Positions 42,707 to 50,919 of a stretch of 64,000 nt of DNA are shown one piece after another. The position numbers were made by a program, and so were the translations under genes. Source of the DNA: Streptomyces sp. NBC_01142 (GTDB lineage: Bacteria > Actinomycetota > Actinomycetes > Streptomycetales > Streptomycetaceae). The stretch covers positions 1,550,001-1,614,000 of the forward strand of contig NZ_JAPEOR010000003.1 in NCBI RefSeq assembly GCF_026341125.1, given 5' to 3'. Each line of letters opens with the position of its first letter. Positions within the stretch are counted from its first letter, which is position 1. The notes under the pieces are model-generated. The model was not told where the DNA came from, did no database searches, and saw nothing but the letters and a program-made list of their open reading frames with translations.

Positions 42707-44757
42707 GCTGCCTCACCGGTGGTGCGCTGCTGGAGTTCCCACAGGGACCGGAACAGTCCCGGTTCCCGGGTGAGTTCCTCGTACGATCCTTCCTGGACGA
42801 TGCGTCCCTGGTCGAGGACGATGATCTTGTCCGCAATGGCGACGTTGGCGAGCCGGTGAGTGATCAGCAGGATCGCCCGGTCCTTGGCCAGGTTCCGCAG
42901 CCCGGTGAAGATGCGATGTTCGGCCCGCGCATCGAGGGCCGCGGTGGGCTCGTCCATCACCAGCAGAGCCGCCTGCCGGTGGAACGCCCTGGTCAGCACC
43001 ACCCTCTGCCACTGGCCCCCGGACAGTTGCTGGCCGCCGAACCACTCCGACGTCAGCAGGGTGTCCAGACCGGACCGGAGGCTGGGCAGCATGTCCGTCG
43101 CCCCGGACGCCTCGCACGCGGCGAGCACAGCGGCGTCTGCTGTATCCCCCTGCCCGAACGTGATGTTGTCCCGCATGCTCAGGGGCAGGTAGGTGTACTT
43201 CTGCGGGACCAGGGCGACATGCTTCCACGCCTCCCAGGGATCCATCTCGGCCGTAGTCGTGTGGTCCCAGGCCACCTCGCCGGCCGTGGGCAGCAGCAGA
43301 CCGCAGATCAGCCGCGACAGCGTGGACTTGCCCGACCCGTTCTCTCCCACCAGCGCCACGATCTCCCCGCGCCGCACCTGGAGGGAGACCCCACTGAGAC
43401 TGTCCTTCGGGGCGCCGTCGTACCGGTAGGTGACGTCGCGAACCTCGAACCGCTCCGGCGGGGCGGACAGCATCTTCGTGCCCCGGGAGGCTGCCATGGC
43501 CTGCCCGTGGGCGTTGTCGAGGAAGTTCTGCCAGTCCTGCACGTACCAGCCGGTACGCACCAATCGGGCCCCGCCGTTGATGATGCCGCGCACGGACCCG
43601 GTCGCCGTCTGCAGGGCAAAAACCGCACCGCCGCCAGCCGCAAGGCCCATGCGGCCGGAGGCCAAGAGCCACAGCAGCGCGGCCCACACTGCGGCCGCCG
43701 CTACTCCGCCGGCAACCGCGCCGGCCAGTCCCATCCACGCGCCGGTGTCCGCGGCCTTGCGCTCGGAGGCGTTGACCGAGGCGGCGAGGCGGCGATACCG
43801 GGCGGTGAGGAAGGGCCCGGCCAGGCAGGCCCTCATCTCCTCGCTGGACTCCATGTAGGCCATGTGCCAGCGGAGCTTGTGCAGCATCCTGCGACGCCCG
43901 GAAGTCTCCAGGCCCGCCAGGTACACCACCCGAGCGGCCCTCACGTACGCGGCTGCCTGTGGCAGACACGCCAGGAGGAGCAGAGGAAGAAGCGCCGGAT
44001 GCAGCACGGCGAGAACGGTCGCGCCGGCGGCGAGCGTAGCCGTGGCGGCCAGCACGTCCTGCGCCTCGTCTACCAGGTCCGGAGTGACTTGGGCGCCGCG
44101 GTCGGCGATGTCGTAGAAGTCGTTGTAGCCGGGCTTGTTGTTCGCCGCCAGCTCCGCGCTGAGCGCGGCCTCGATCATCGTCAGCTCCGCGGCCCGGGCG
44201 AGCACCGGCCGCAGCCTCCCGGTCAGCCACGTCACCGTGATCCCCAGCAATGCCCGCAGCCCGGCGGCCGCGGCGACGACCGCAAGCTGTGGCGCCGCTT
44301 CCCACAGGCGTTCGGTGATGTCGCCCGACGAGATCAGCGCGGTGATCGTCCCCGTGACGGCGAGCAGCCCCAGCGCGGCGAGAACGCCGGTTCCGATCTG
44401 GCACGCCAGCAGTCCGGCCGTCGCGCCCCGGTCTACCTGCCAGGCCATCTTCAACGAGCGCAGAACCAACGCGGGCAGCCGTCGCGCCATGGTGCCGGTG
44501 GTCAGCTGCGCACCAGCCTGATGCCTGGACTCGTCCCGGTACAGGAACTCCTCGTCCTGCGCTCTGCTCGCGTCGCCCGAAGACCCGGCCTCCGACGTGC
44601 TGGCATCCGGCTGGTCCTGTGTGCTGGCCGAGGTCAACGTGGCCCCCTTTGACGGTCGCTGCGGCTGGGTCGTGAAGCTCAACGACCCGGCATGGATTTC
44701 GAACACCTGTGTTTCAGTCGAGCTTGGAACCCCGGAATAGAGCGCACGGCGGAGCAT
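42703..44757 (-). CDS. ABC transporter, fused permease-ATPase (exporter type)
   Basis: The protein is up to 684 residues. Its first ~100 residues are disordered, and the true start may be one of several downstream codons. Six membrane helices follow (for example GLLACQIGTGVLAALGLLAV, ATLAAGATVLAVLHPALLPL). The ATPase has Walker A VALVGENGSGKSTLSRL, Q-loop LVPQKYTYL, signature QLSGGQWQRVVLTRAF, Walker B ALLVMDEPTAALDAR and the H-loop LLITHRLANVA. It is half of a homodimeric exporter. It is the last full gene of the leftward operon and is a good candidate for peptide or product export. There is no N-terminal C39 peptidase domain, so core release would need another protease. Confidence 0.88.
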   Translation of the reverse strand: MLRRALYSGVPSSTETQVFEIHAGSLSFTTQPQRPSKGATLTSASTQDQPDASTSEAGSSGDASRAQDEEFLYRDESRHQAGAQLTTGTMARRLPALVLRSLKMAWQVDRGATAGLLACQIGTGVLAALGLLAVTGTITALISSGDITERLWEAAPQLAVVAAAAGLRALLGITVTWLTGRLRPVLARAAELTMIEAALSAELAANNKPGYNDFYDIADRGAQVTPDLVDEAQDVLAATATLAAGATVLAVLHPALLPLLLLACLPQAAAYVRAARVVYLAGLETSGRRRMLHKLRWHMAYMESSEEMRACLAGPFLTARYRRLAASVNASERKAADTGAWMGLAGAVAGGVAAAAVWAALLWLLASGRMGLAAGGGAVFALQTATGSVRGIINGGARLVRTGWYVQDWQNFLDNAHGQAMAASRGTKMLSAPPERFEVRDVTYRYDGAPKDSLSGVSLQVRRGEIVALVGENGSGKSTLSRLICGLLLPTAGEVAWDHTTTAEMDPWEAWKHVALVPQKYTYLPLSMRDNITFGQGDTADAAVLAACEASGATDMLPSLRSGLDTLLTSEWFGGQQLSGGQWQRVVLTRAFHRQAALLVMDEPTAALDARAEHRIFTGLRNLAKDRAILLITHRLANVAIADKIIVLDQGRIVQEGSYEELTREPGLFRSLWELQQRTTGEAA

Positions 44758-44880
44758 GCGGGATGCACCGACCCTTGGGGTCTACGGGTGGAGCCGCTGA
44801 GTGGAGATGGCCGAAACGCCGAGACTGGTGTTCCGGCCCCTTGCCTCGGGTGGCCCGGCGGCACAGCGGTCGTTCGGCCG

Positions 44881-45720
44881 TCACATGCGGGCGATGTCAA
44901 GGGTGACGATGACCGGGAGATGATCGCTCAGCTGCTGGGTGGTGGCGTCGTCGAGCACCTCGTAGGAGTGCAGAGCCGGGGCGAGTGCGGGGGAGAGCAG
45001 GACATGGTCCGCTCGGTGGTCCCAATTCTGTTCCGGGTTCATGTGCCCCGCTGTGCGGGGGATGGGCTGCTCGAGCTGAACGGGTGGGTCGACGAAGCCG
45101 GCGTGCACGAGCGCGCGGATCGCCCGGCGGTCCGCGCCGCCGTAAGAGCCGTCGGGCAGCATCATGCGGTGCCCGGAGTGCTGGTGCGCGGGGATCAGGC
45201 CCCAGTCCTCCGGCTCTTCGTCGTCGGCACCGGGGGTGTTGAGATCTCCGGCCAGCAGGGTGCGTCCGCCGGCGTACTCGGTCACCCACTGGACTTCCGC
45301 CAGCCGGTCCTGTGGGCTGAACGGGTCGAGATGGGTGTGGACGAGCACGACCGGATCCTGGACCCCGGTGATGTGCAACCGGGTTCGCATGACGGTGTGG
45401 TGGAAGTTGCCGCATGCCACGTCGGGGGAGAACCCCAGGCACCGCACCCGTGGCCACCGGTAGAACGTCACGAGATGACACCCGTGGCTGCGTGACCGCG
45501 CGAGCAGAGGCTGCATCCCCAACCGCTCTGCGGTCGCGTACACGCGTTCGGAATCCTTCTGGTCCCAGTGTTTGGCCTCCTGAACGTTCAGCACGTCCAG
45601 GTTCAGGCCACCCAGAAGGCGAACTTGGTCCTCCCAGCGCTCCTGGCCGCCGTTGAGGAGGGTGTAGCTGCCCACACGCAGCTGCCGGTCCGTCGGTACG
45701 AGGAGTGGTGTGTCAGTCAT
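44881..45720 (-). CDS. Endonuclease/exonuclease/phosphatase (EEP)-fold protein
   Basis: The 279-residue protein carries the EEP motifs in order: VGSYTLLNGG (metal-side Asn), VLNVQEAKHW (Glu), VLVHTHLDPFSPQ (His region), TLLAGDLNTPG (Asp-x-Asn) and QLSDHLPVIVTLD (Asp-His). There is no signal peptide, so it acts in the cytosol. EEP enzymes include AP endonucleases as well as lipid and nucleotide phosphatases. Lying next to an AlkC-type glycosylase on the same strand, it could cut the abasic sites the glycosylase leaves. EEP genes of this kind also occur elsewhere in Streptomyces (see 60269), so the repair role is tentative. Confidence 0.75.
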   Translation of the reverse strand: MTDTPLLVPTDRQLRVGSYTLLNGGQERWEDQVRLLGGLNLDVLNVQEAKHWDQKDSERVYATAERLGMQPLLARSRSHGCHLVTFYRWPRVRCLGFSPDVACGNFHHTVMRTRLHITGVQDPVVLVHTHLDPFSPQDRLAEVQWVTEYAGGRTLLAGDLNTPGADDEEPEDWGLIPAHQHSGHRMMLPDGSYGGADRRAIRALVHAGFVDPPVQLEQPIPRTAGHMNPEQNWDHRADHVLLSPALAPALHSYEVLDDATTQQLSDHLPVIVTLDIARM

Positions 45721-45946
45721 ACGGTTCGCTTCTCACTTTTCGATACACGTTGTTGGATCATGCGGATGCCTTCGGCGGGGGCCAGAGTTCAGGGAAGGGC
45801 TGGGCAGGACAGCCAGCCCACCTGCTGTCCGTACGTGCATTTGTCTCTCGGTCGTCGTGAGCGCATGGCTGGGGTGGCAGCGGCGCTGAGCGCGCTGCCT
45901 TGAACACGGGTCGGGCCGGGTCAGGACGCGGGGCGGTCCCGGTCGG

Positions 45947-47080
45947 TCAGGGGGCTAGGACGGTGAAGGCGACGGAGGGGAAGCGGCGCCCGTTGACCTG
46001 GAGGGCGATCGAGTACGCGCCGGGCGTCAGCTTCGCGTTGGCTGTCGAGCGCAGAACGTGGTCCTTGGCGATCGGCAGCTCGCTTTCGGGTTCGGCGGTG
46101 CCGCGCAGCAGGAAGTACACCTTCTCGCGTGGCTTGCCGGTCGGTGTCATCGACGAGATCACGAACATCACGTGCACCGGGACGGGCGCCGTGGTGGTGA
46201 GCGCGGCGGAGTAGCTGAGCGTGTCGCCGTCGGTGAGTTCGGTGCGCTTCAGGGTGAGGGGCGTGAGCTCGACCGGTGCGTCGTGGGCGTAGCCGAGGAA
46301 GGCGTAGGCGGCCGGCCATCCCTTCTTCAGCCTGCTCCGTAGAGCCTGGCGGGCGATGAAAGTGAAGTGCTTGTCGGCAGCGAGGCCGGAGTCTTTCCAG
46401 CGCTGAAGGGTGCCCAGCACCAAATCCGGCTGCGTAACGGACAGGTCGTGGAGGTGGTTGGCGACCGACGTGCGGACGTAGGTGCTGGAGTCGCCGTAGA
46501 GCTGTTCGAGCACGGGCAGCCCCACGTCAGCCGGCAGGGAGATACGTGGGGCACAGGGCAGCAGCGGACGGGTGGCTTCGCTCGCGAGCCTCCGGGTCCG
46601 ATGGTCGGCGTCGCGGGCCCAGGCCTCGATGGCCTTCATCGTCTCCTCGGGAAAGTCGTTGAGGAAGCCCCGCACGGCGACCTCTGCCGAGAAGTACCGG
46701 GTGAGGCGCGCGAGAGCGGCCAGAGCCTGGTCCAGGTACTCGCCGGTGCGAAGGTAGCGAGCCACGAAGTCGGAGTGGGGCGAGTAGATGTGCAGGCCGA
46801 AGTCGTTCAACACGCCGGCCGCTTCGGGGGTCGGCGGCAGTGAGCGCAGCAGCACATCGAGGGCCTCGGGGCCGGTGACCGGAAGGTAGGTGTGCAGTCC
46901 CTCGCTGGTGCGGGCGATCCGGGCTCCCAACTCCAGCCGAGGAAGGTCGGCCGTCACCGACTGCACGAAGCCGTCAGCGTCGAAGTCGGCGCAGACGCTG
47001 TGGACTTCGCGACCGATGCGGGCGATGCGGTCGGCGTTGAGGGCGGTCTCTTTGAGGGGAACCTTCACGGTCATGGGCAA
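45947..47080 (-). CDS. AlkC-like DNA alkylation repair glycosylase
   Basis: The 377-residue protein has a helical HEAT-like repeat domain: YLRTGEYLDQALAALARLTR, FLNDFPEETMKAIEAWARDA and DHRTRRLASEATRPLLPCAP. Further repeats are YVRTSVANHLHDLSVTQPDL and LVLGTLQRWKD. The C-terminal Ig-like beta domain (TLSYSAALTTTAPVPVHVMF onward, with KLTPGAYSIALQVNGRRFPS) is characteristic of AlkC within the AlkC/AlkD superfamily. AlkC enzymes excise N3-methyladenine and N3-methylcytosine without base flipping. Related AlkD-type genes serve as self-resistance in clusters for DNA-alkylating antibiotics. Here it lies between the TauD-type and EEP genes of the leftward operon. Confidence 0.82.
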   Translation of the reverse strand: MPMTVKVPLKETALNADRIARIGREVHSVCADFDADGFVQSVTADLPRLELGARIARTSEGLHTYLPVTGPEALDVLLRSLPPTPEAAGVLNDFGLHIYSPHSDFVARYLRTGEYLDQALAALARLTRYFSAEVAVRGFLNDFPEETMKAIEAWARDADHRTRRLASEATRPLLPCAPRISLPADVGLPVLEQLYGDSSTYVRTSVANHLHDLSVTQPDLVLGTLQRWKDSGLAADKHFTFIARQALRSRLKKGWPAAYAFLGYAHDAPVELTPLTLKRTELTDGDTLSYSAALTTTAPVPVHVMFVISSMTPTGKPREKVYFLLRGTAEPESELPIAKDHVLRSTANAKLTPGAYSIALQVNGRRFPSVAFTVLAP

Positions 47081-47126
47081 ACCCTAGGGGTGTTGGCAGG
47101 TGCGGACCTCGTGATCTGGCCGCAGG

Positions 47127-47999
47127 TCATCCAGCGGTGTGACGTGGGGCCGCGGGCTGCCGGACAGCGGCGCGGTACAGCAGCCGACGGTGGCGGGAGC
47201 TGTCGCAGGGAGAGGCAGTGTGGAGGGTGGCGAGGTTGTCCCACACGACCAGGTCGCCTTGGCTCCAGCGGTGGCTGTAGACGTACGGCGGGCTGGTCGT
47301 GTGCTCCAGCAGCTCGTCGAGCAGAGCGCGGCTCTCCTTCTCGGCGAGTGTGGTGATGCCGCTGATCACCATGGAGCCGAGCAGCAGCGATTGGGCGCCG
47401 GTGACCGGGTGGGTCAGGACGAGCGGGTGCTCAACCTCCGGGTGGCCGGCCAGGTTCCCGGCCGCGATCGACGACTGGCCGCCGCTGGCCTGGCTCTGCA
47501 GGGCACCGAGTTGCTCGATGGAGTGCACCGCGCGCACCCCCTCGATCCGCTGCCGCATCGCCGGGTGAAGGCCGGCGTAGGCGCGGGTCGCATCGGCGAA
47601 ACGGGTCTCGCCGCCCTGCGCGGGGGTGATGACCGAGTAGAGCATCGTCGCCGACATGAGCTGGGGCTTGAAGCTGTTGTCGGCGTGCCACTCCTCCTCG
47701 TTGTCCCCGTCGTAGATGCCGATGTGCTCGCCGTCCTCGACGATGTTGCTGATGACGGTCAGGCCGGGGAAGCCGCCGACGGCATATCGGCGGTCGACGC
47801 TGGTGTCCACCGTCCCGAAGCAGGAGGCGACGGTCAGGAGATCGGCGTGGGTCAGGTGCTGGCGGGGCACGATCAGCAGCCGGTGCTGGTGAAGGGCCGC
47901 CGCCAGCTGGGGCGCGAGGTTTTCGACGCCAATCGCGAGGTTGCAGTCGACGACGGCACCGAAGCCGCTCTCGTCGAGCGGGCGCAGCGACAGGGACAT
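47127..47999 (-). CDS. TauD/clavaminate-synthase-like Fe(II)/2-oxoglutarate oxygenase
   Basis: The 290-residue protein has the complete facial triad. NEEEWHADNSFKPQL supplies His and Asp (HxD), and VVWDNLATLHTASP supplies the distal His. The 2-oxoglutarate-binding Arg is in RHRRLLYRAAV. The pattern LLIVPRQHLTHADLLTVASC near the start is typical of TauD/TfdA enzymes. It probably hydroxylates or desaturates an amino acid or peptide side chain in this cluster. It lies 33 bases downstream of the LysRS-like gene and is co-directional. Confidence 0.9.
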   Translation of the reverse strand: MSLSLRPLDESGFGAVVDCNLAIGVENLAPQLAAALHQHRLLIVPRQHLTHADLLTVASCFGTVDTSVDRRYAVGGFPGLTVISNIVEDGEHIGIYDGDNEEEWHADNSFKPQLMSATMLYSVITPAQGGETRFADATRAYAGLHPAMRQRIEGVRAVHSIEQLGALQSQASGGQSSIAAGNLAGHPEVEHPLVLTHPVTGAQSLLLGSMVISGITTLAEKESRALLDELLEHTTSPPYVYSHRWSQGDLVVWDNLATLHTASPCDSSRHRRLLYRAAVRQPAAPRHTAG

Positions 48000-48032
48000 C
48001 GCGGCTCCTTTCCGGTCGGTGAATCTCGACGG

Positions 48033-48911
48033 TCAGAACTGGGGCGACTGCTGGAAGACGGTGATGTCCTTGACGTCGGAGGCGGCCATGCACAGCCGCT
48101 CGATGCCGATGCCGAGTCCGACGCTGCCGGCTGGCACGCGCCCGGCGTCGATCGCCTCCCAGGCCAGGGCCTGCTCGTCGTCGTACAGGTCCACCGCGCG
48201 GGCCCGTTCGACGAACGCGGTTCGGTCGGGCTCGTCCTCGTACCCGTGGACGACCTCGATGCCGTCGACCAGGAGCTCGAAGCGGTTGAGGACTGCGGTT
48301 GTGCCGGGCGTGAGGCGGGCGCACGGCTCGTCCCCGCCGACCGGGTACTCGGTCAGGAAGAGCGCTGCGCCGGTGCTCTGGGTCTCCAGTTCGCGCTCCA
48401 CGTACTGCCCGAGCACCGCCTTGAACGGCACGTCCGCGCTCATGCCCAGGTGGGCGGCCATCCGCGTAGGGAGGTCGCCGAGGGGTTCGCGGTGCAGGTC
48501 GATGCCGAACTGGTCGCCGATATGGCCGGCGACGGAGACCCGCTGGGGGGTGTACGGGATGTGCGGGCCGATCAGCTTCTCGGCGAGCGCCAGGAGGAAG
48601 TCGAAGTCCTCGTCGGCGGCGTAGAGGTCGAGCATCTGGAATTCGGTCGCGTGCAGCTCGTCCGGCTTCTCGGGCCGGAAGCACGCGCCGATCTCGAAGA
48701 CCCGCCGGTGGTGTTCCAGGTTCACGCGCAGGGCCGGACCGATCATCGCCCGCAGGAACCGCCCGCCGTCATGGTCCACCGGCAGACGGCGCCCCGGGCC
48801 GAGGTCGGCTCTCCGCATCGTCGGGGTGCTCACCTCGACGAAGGTCTCCGCGCGGAGCGTGTCCCGCAGGCTGAACAGCAGGTTGGACTTCATGACGACG
48901 GGGTTGAGCAC
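48033..48911 (-). CDS. EpmA/LysRS-like class II aminoacyl-tRNA synthetase paralogue without anticodon domain
   Basis: The 292-residue protein equals only the catalytic core of LysRS. Motif 1 region is LRAETFVEVSTPTMRRADLG, motif 2 is RRVFEIGACFRPEKPDELHA (FRxE type), and motif 3 is SVGLGIGIERLCMAAS. The RFELLVDGIEVVHGYEDEPD block corresponds to the amino-acid pocket. There is no OB-fold anticodon-binding domain, as in EpmA (PoxA/GenX), which attaches beta-lysine to EF-P. It could activate an amino acid and transfer it to a protein or peptide, perhaps the Lys- and Asp-containing precursor; that is inference. It is the first gene of the leftward operon. Confidence 0.85.
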   Translation of the reverse strand: MLNPVVMKSNLLFSLRDTLRAETFVEVSTPTMRRADLGPGRRLPVDHDGGRFLRAMIGPALRVNLEHHRRVFEIGACFRPEKPDELHATEFQMLDLYAADEDFDFLLALAEKLIGPHIPYTPQRVSVAGHIGDQFGIDLHREPLGDLPTRMAAHLGMSADVPFKAVLGQYVERELETQSTGAALFLTEYPVGGDEPCARLTPGTTAVLNRFELLVDGIEVVHGYEDEPDRTAFVERARAVDLYDDEQALAWEAIDAGRVPAGSVGLGIGIERLCMAASDVKDITVFQQSPQF

Positions 48912-49416
48912 GGATGCTCCTCAAGGCCGGTGTTTCCGGGTGAAGTTGAAGGGAAGCCGGGTCTACGGCGATCTCATGTGTGGCTTCCTCGGCGGGGCCA
49001 CAAAGTAGCCGCGCCCACACGAGCAGCAGAAGCCCTCCCACCGGCCCCGCCGGGTCCAATGGGCCTGATTTGGCTCCCATTCAGGACCAGACTTCGGCGT
49101 TTTCGCAGCTCAACCAGGGTGTGCGCGCAACGGGCACGCAACGGTCCCGTGCAACCGGCGCAACGCGCAGAGCCGTTGCGGCCCTCTTCGGCCTAGCCCT
49201 AGCGTGACTGGCCAAGCGCCTGGCGTGACCGCGCCACGCAACGCTCCTCCACGGATGGACAGGACGTGCTCCGGCGCGGCCTTCTCCACCGGCGTGCGCC
49301 CGCGCCACGGCGTGCCGAGCCGATGGTTCAGCACCTCACCGGACCCGCGGCCCGGCAGTTCAACAGCCCGATCACCCGGACTCGCGGATCACCCGCGACC
49401 GAAGAGGGAGAACTCG
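48912..49416. promoter_or_regulatory. Divergent promoter region between the two biosynthetic operons
   Basis: About 505 bases separate the LysRS-like gene from the precursor. GCAAC occurs four times in one direction (49127, 49138, 49151, 49160) with 9-13-base spacing. Its reverse, GTTGC, follows at 49175. GCACG...CGTGC around 49135-49151 forms a dyad. Iterated short repeats about one helical turn apart are typical operators. No convincing gene is present, although an open frame continues upstream of the precursor start. Confidence 0.5.
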
Positions 49417-49629
49417 ATGACCGCTACCGCCGGAATGACCCCGGACACCGGCCTGAAGGCCGGCATGCGCCCGGACGCCGCCGACCTGAAGCTCGGGATG
49501 CGCCCCGACGCCCCCAGCCTGAAGGCCGGCATGCGCCCGGACGCCCCCGTGCTGAAGCTCGGGATGCGCCCCGACGCCGCCGACCTGAAGGCCGGCATGC
49601 GCCCGGACAGCGCCCTCGTCGCCGCCTGA
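49417..49629 (+). CDS. Multicore RiPP-like precursor peptide with five GMRPD repeats
   Basis: The 70-residue peptide starts at an ATG with GAGGGAG upstream. After a short leader-like MTATAGMTPDTG, which itself is a degenerate unit, come five 11-residue units: LKAGMRPDAAD, LKLGMRPDAPS, LKAGMRPDAPV, LKLGMRPDAAD and LKAGMRPDSAL, then VAA. The A and L forms alternate, and their codons alternate too, so the unit of duplication is 66 bp. There are no Cys, Ser-rich or aromatic residues. The invariant residues are Leu, Lys, Gly, Met, Arg, Pro and Asp. It is the first gene of an operon of guanidino- and oxygen-modifying enzymes. I know no described family with this repeat. Confidence 0.85.
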   Translation: MTATAGMTPDTGLKAGMRPDAADLKLGMRPDAPSLKAGMRPDAPVLKLGMRPDAADLKAGMRPDSALVAA

Positions 49630-49655
49630 CCTGCGGCTGAACCACCCTGCGTCGT

Positions 49656-49722
49656 GCTCCGGCGCGCCTGCCCAACGGCGGGTCGCCAGTGCTGCTGCCC
49701 GCCCGCGGGGGCGCGCCGGAGC
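49656..49722 (+). terminator. Hairpin attenuator between the precursor and the enzyme genes
   Basis: A perfect 13-bp stem, GCTCCGGCGCGCC / GGCGCGCCGGAGC, flanks a 41-base loop with no T-tract. A partial terminator here would let the precursor be made in excess over the enzymes, as seen in other RiPP operons. Confidence 0.6.
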
Positions 49723-49763
49723 CCGGCCCACTCCCATCCGCACCGCATCGACTGGAGAACCTG

Positions 49764-50807
49764 ATGGGCAGCCCCGCCGTCGGCAGGACCCGCAACGGCA
49801 CCGGAGCCTCCGGCCCTGTGCGCAAGGCCCTCGGGCAGCAGCTCATCGCCGACCTGGAGAAGCTCTGCGGACGCCCGACCATCGGCCTGTGGGACGTCGT
49901 CTGGGACCTCATGGCGATCGCCGCCGCGGCGATCGCTGGCCACCTCATCGGTCACGTCGTCGGCCCTCTGCTCGCCGTCTGCTACATCGGGGTGCGCCAG
50001 CGCCACCTGTCCAACCTCGGGCACGAGTGCGTGCACTCCAAACTCATGGCCACCCGCCGCGCCAACCGGATCATCGGCTACCTCCTGACCGGCCTGCTCG
50101 GCGAGGGCTTCGAGCCCTACCGCAGCAGCCACTACGTCCACCACGCCAAGCTCGGCTGTGACGACGACCCGATGTTCCAGTCCTACCGCGCCGGCAACAT
50201 CCGCGCCGCGGGCCAGGCGCCCAGCCGCCGCTCCTTCGTCCTGCGGGTCATCGTGCGCAACGCCCTGTGGCGACTGCCGAAGACCGCGGTGCTGACCCTG
50301 GTTACCCGCGCACCGGGGGAGACCTGGCGGGCCCTCGCCACCCGGGCCGTGCTGTGGGCGAGCGTTGTCGCCGTGCTGTGGCCCGTGGGCGGCGTGCCGT
50401 ACCTCCTGTTCTACTGGCTGCTCCCCCTCGTCTTGGTGCGGCCCGTCGTCACCTGGATCACCGATCTGGGCAACCACGCCGGATTGATCGAGAACGACGA
50501 CGTCCTCCTCCAGACCCGCGGGTGGACCTCCCACTGGCTCACCCGGCACCTGCTCGGCGGCCACCTCGACGACATGTTCCACCCCGTCCACCACTGGTGC
50601 CCGCAGATCCCCTGGCGGCGCCTGCCCGAGGCCCGCGCCCTCACCGCGCAGCACCTACCGCGCTTCGGTGAAGTTCCCTGGTGCTCCGGCTACTTCTTCC
50701 GCCGGCGCTCCACTGCCGACCAGCCGTGCGTGATCGAGGACATCATCGCCCGGCTCGCCGCCCCCGACGCCGCCCGCACCCCGCACCGGCACGCCTCGGC
50801 CGCCTGA
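49764..50807 (+). CDS. Membrane desaturase-like diiron enzyme
   Basis: The 347-residue protein has the eight-histidine signature of membrane fatty-acid desaturases/hydroxylases: GHECVH, then SHYVHHAKLG, then HPVHHWCPQ. Hydrophobic segments lie around them (DVVWDLMAIAAAAIAGHLIG, LLFYWLLPLVLVRPVVTWIT). ATG with CTGGAGA is preferred over an upstream GTG. Members oxidise C-H bonds of lipids or hydrophobic substrates with O2. In this operon it may act on a peptide-bound or lipid substrate. Its real substrate cannot be inferred from sequence. Confidence 0.85.
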   Translation: MGSPAVGRTRNGTGASGPVRKALGQQLIADLEKLCGRPTIGLWDVVWDLMAIAAAAIAGHLIGHVVGPLLAVCYIGVRQRHLSNLGHECVHSKLMATRRANRIIGYLLTGLLGEGFEPYRSSHYVHHAKLGCDDDPMFQSYRAGNIRAAGQAPSRRSFVLRVIVRNALWRLPKTAVLTLVTRAPGETWRALATRAVLWASVVAVLWPVGGVPYLLFYWLLPLVLVRPVVTWITDLGNHAGLIENDDVLLQTRGWTSHWLTRHLLGGHLDDMFHPVHHWCPQIPWRRLPEARALTAQHLPRFGEVPWCSGYFFRRRSTADQPCVIEDIIARLAAPDAARTPHRHASAA

Positions 50808-50850
50808 CCTCGCCCCGAATCCGCCCACCGAACCCCGTACCGCACCGCCC

Positions 50851-50878
50851 CTCCCGGCGCGCACCCGCGCGCCGGAGG
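50851..50878 (+). terminator. Short GC hairpin between desaturase and amidinotransferase genes
   Basis: A perfect 9-bp stem, CCGGCGCGC / GCGCGCCGG, lies around ACCC (50854-50875). It could be an mRNA-stabilising or attenuating structure within the operon. Confidence 0.4.
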
Positions 50879-50919
50879 CAGGGGCGTGCCGTCGCCCGCC
50901 GCCGAGGAGGCGGCCCACC

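Noticed and set aside
48033..48911. A housekeeping lysyl-tRNA synthetase
   Set aside because: At 292 residues it lacks the N-terminal anticodon-binding OB fold, and it lies in a metabolite operon.
49417..49629. Reading the precursor repeats as a satellite or CRISPR-like DNA repeat
   Set aside because: The 33-bp units keep the reading frame, vary mainly at synonymous sites or in two residues, and follow a good ribosome site, so selection is at peptide level.
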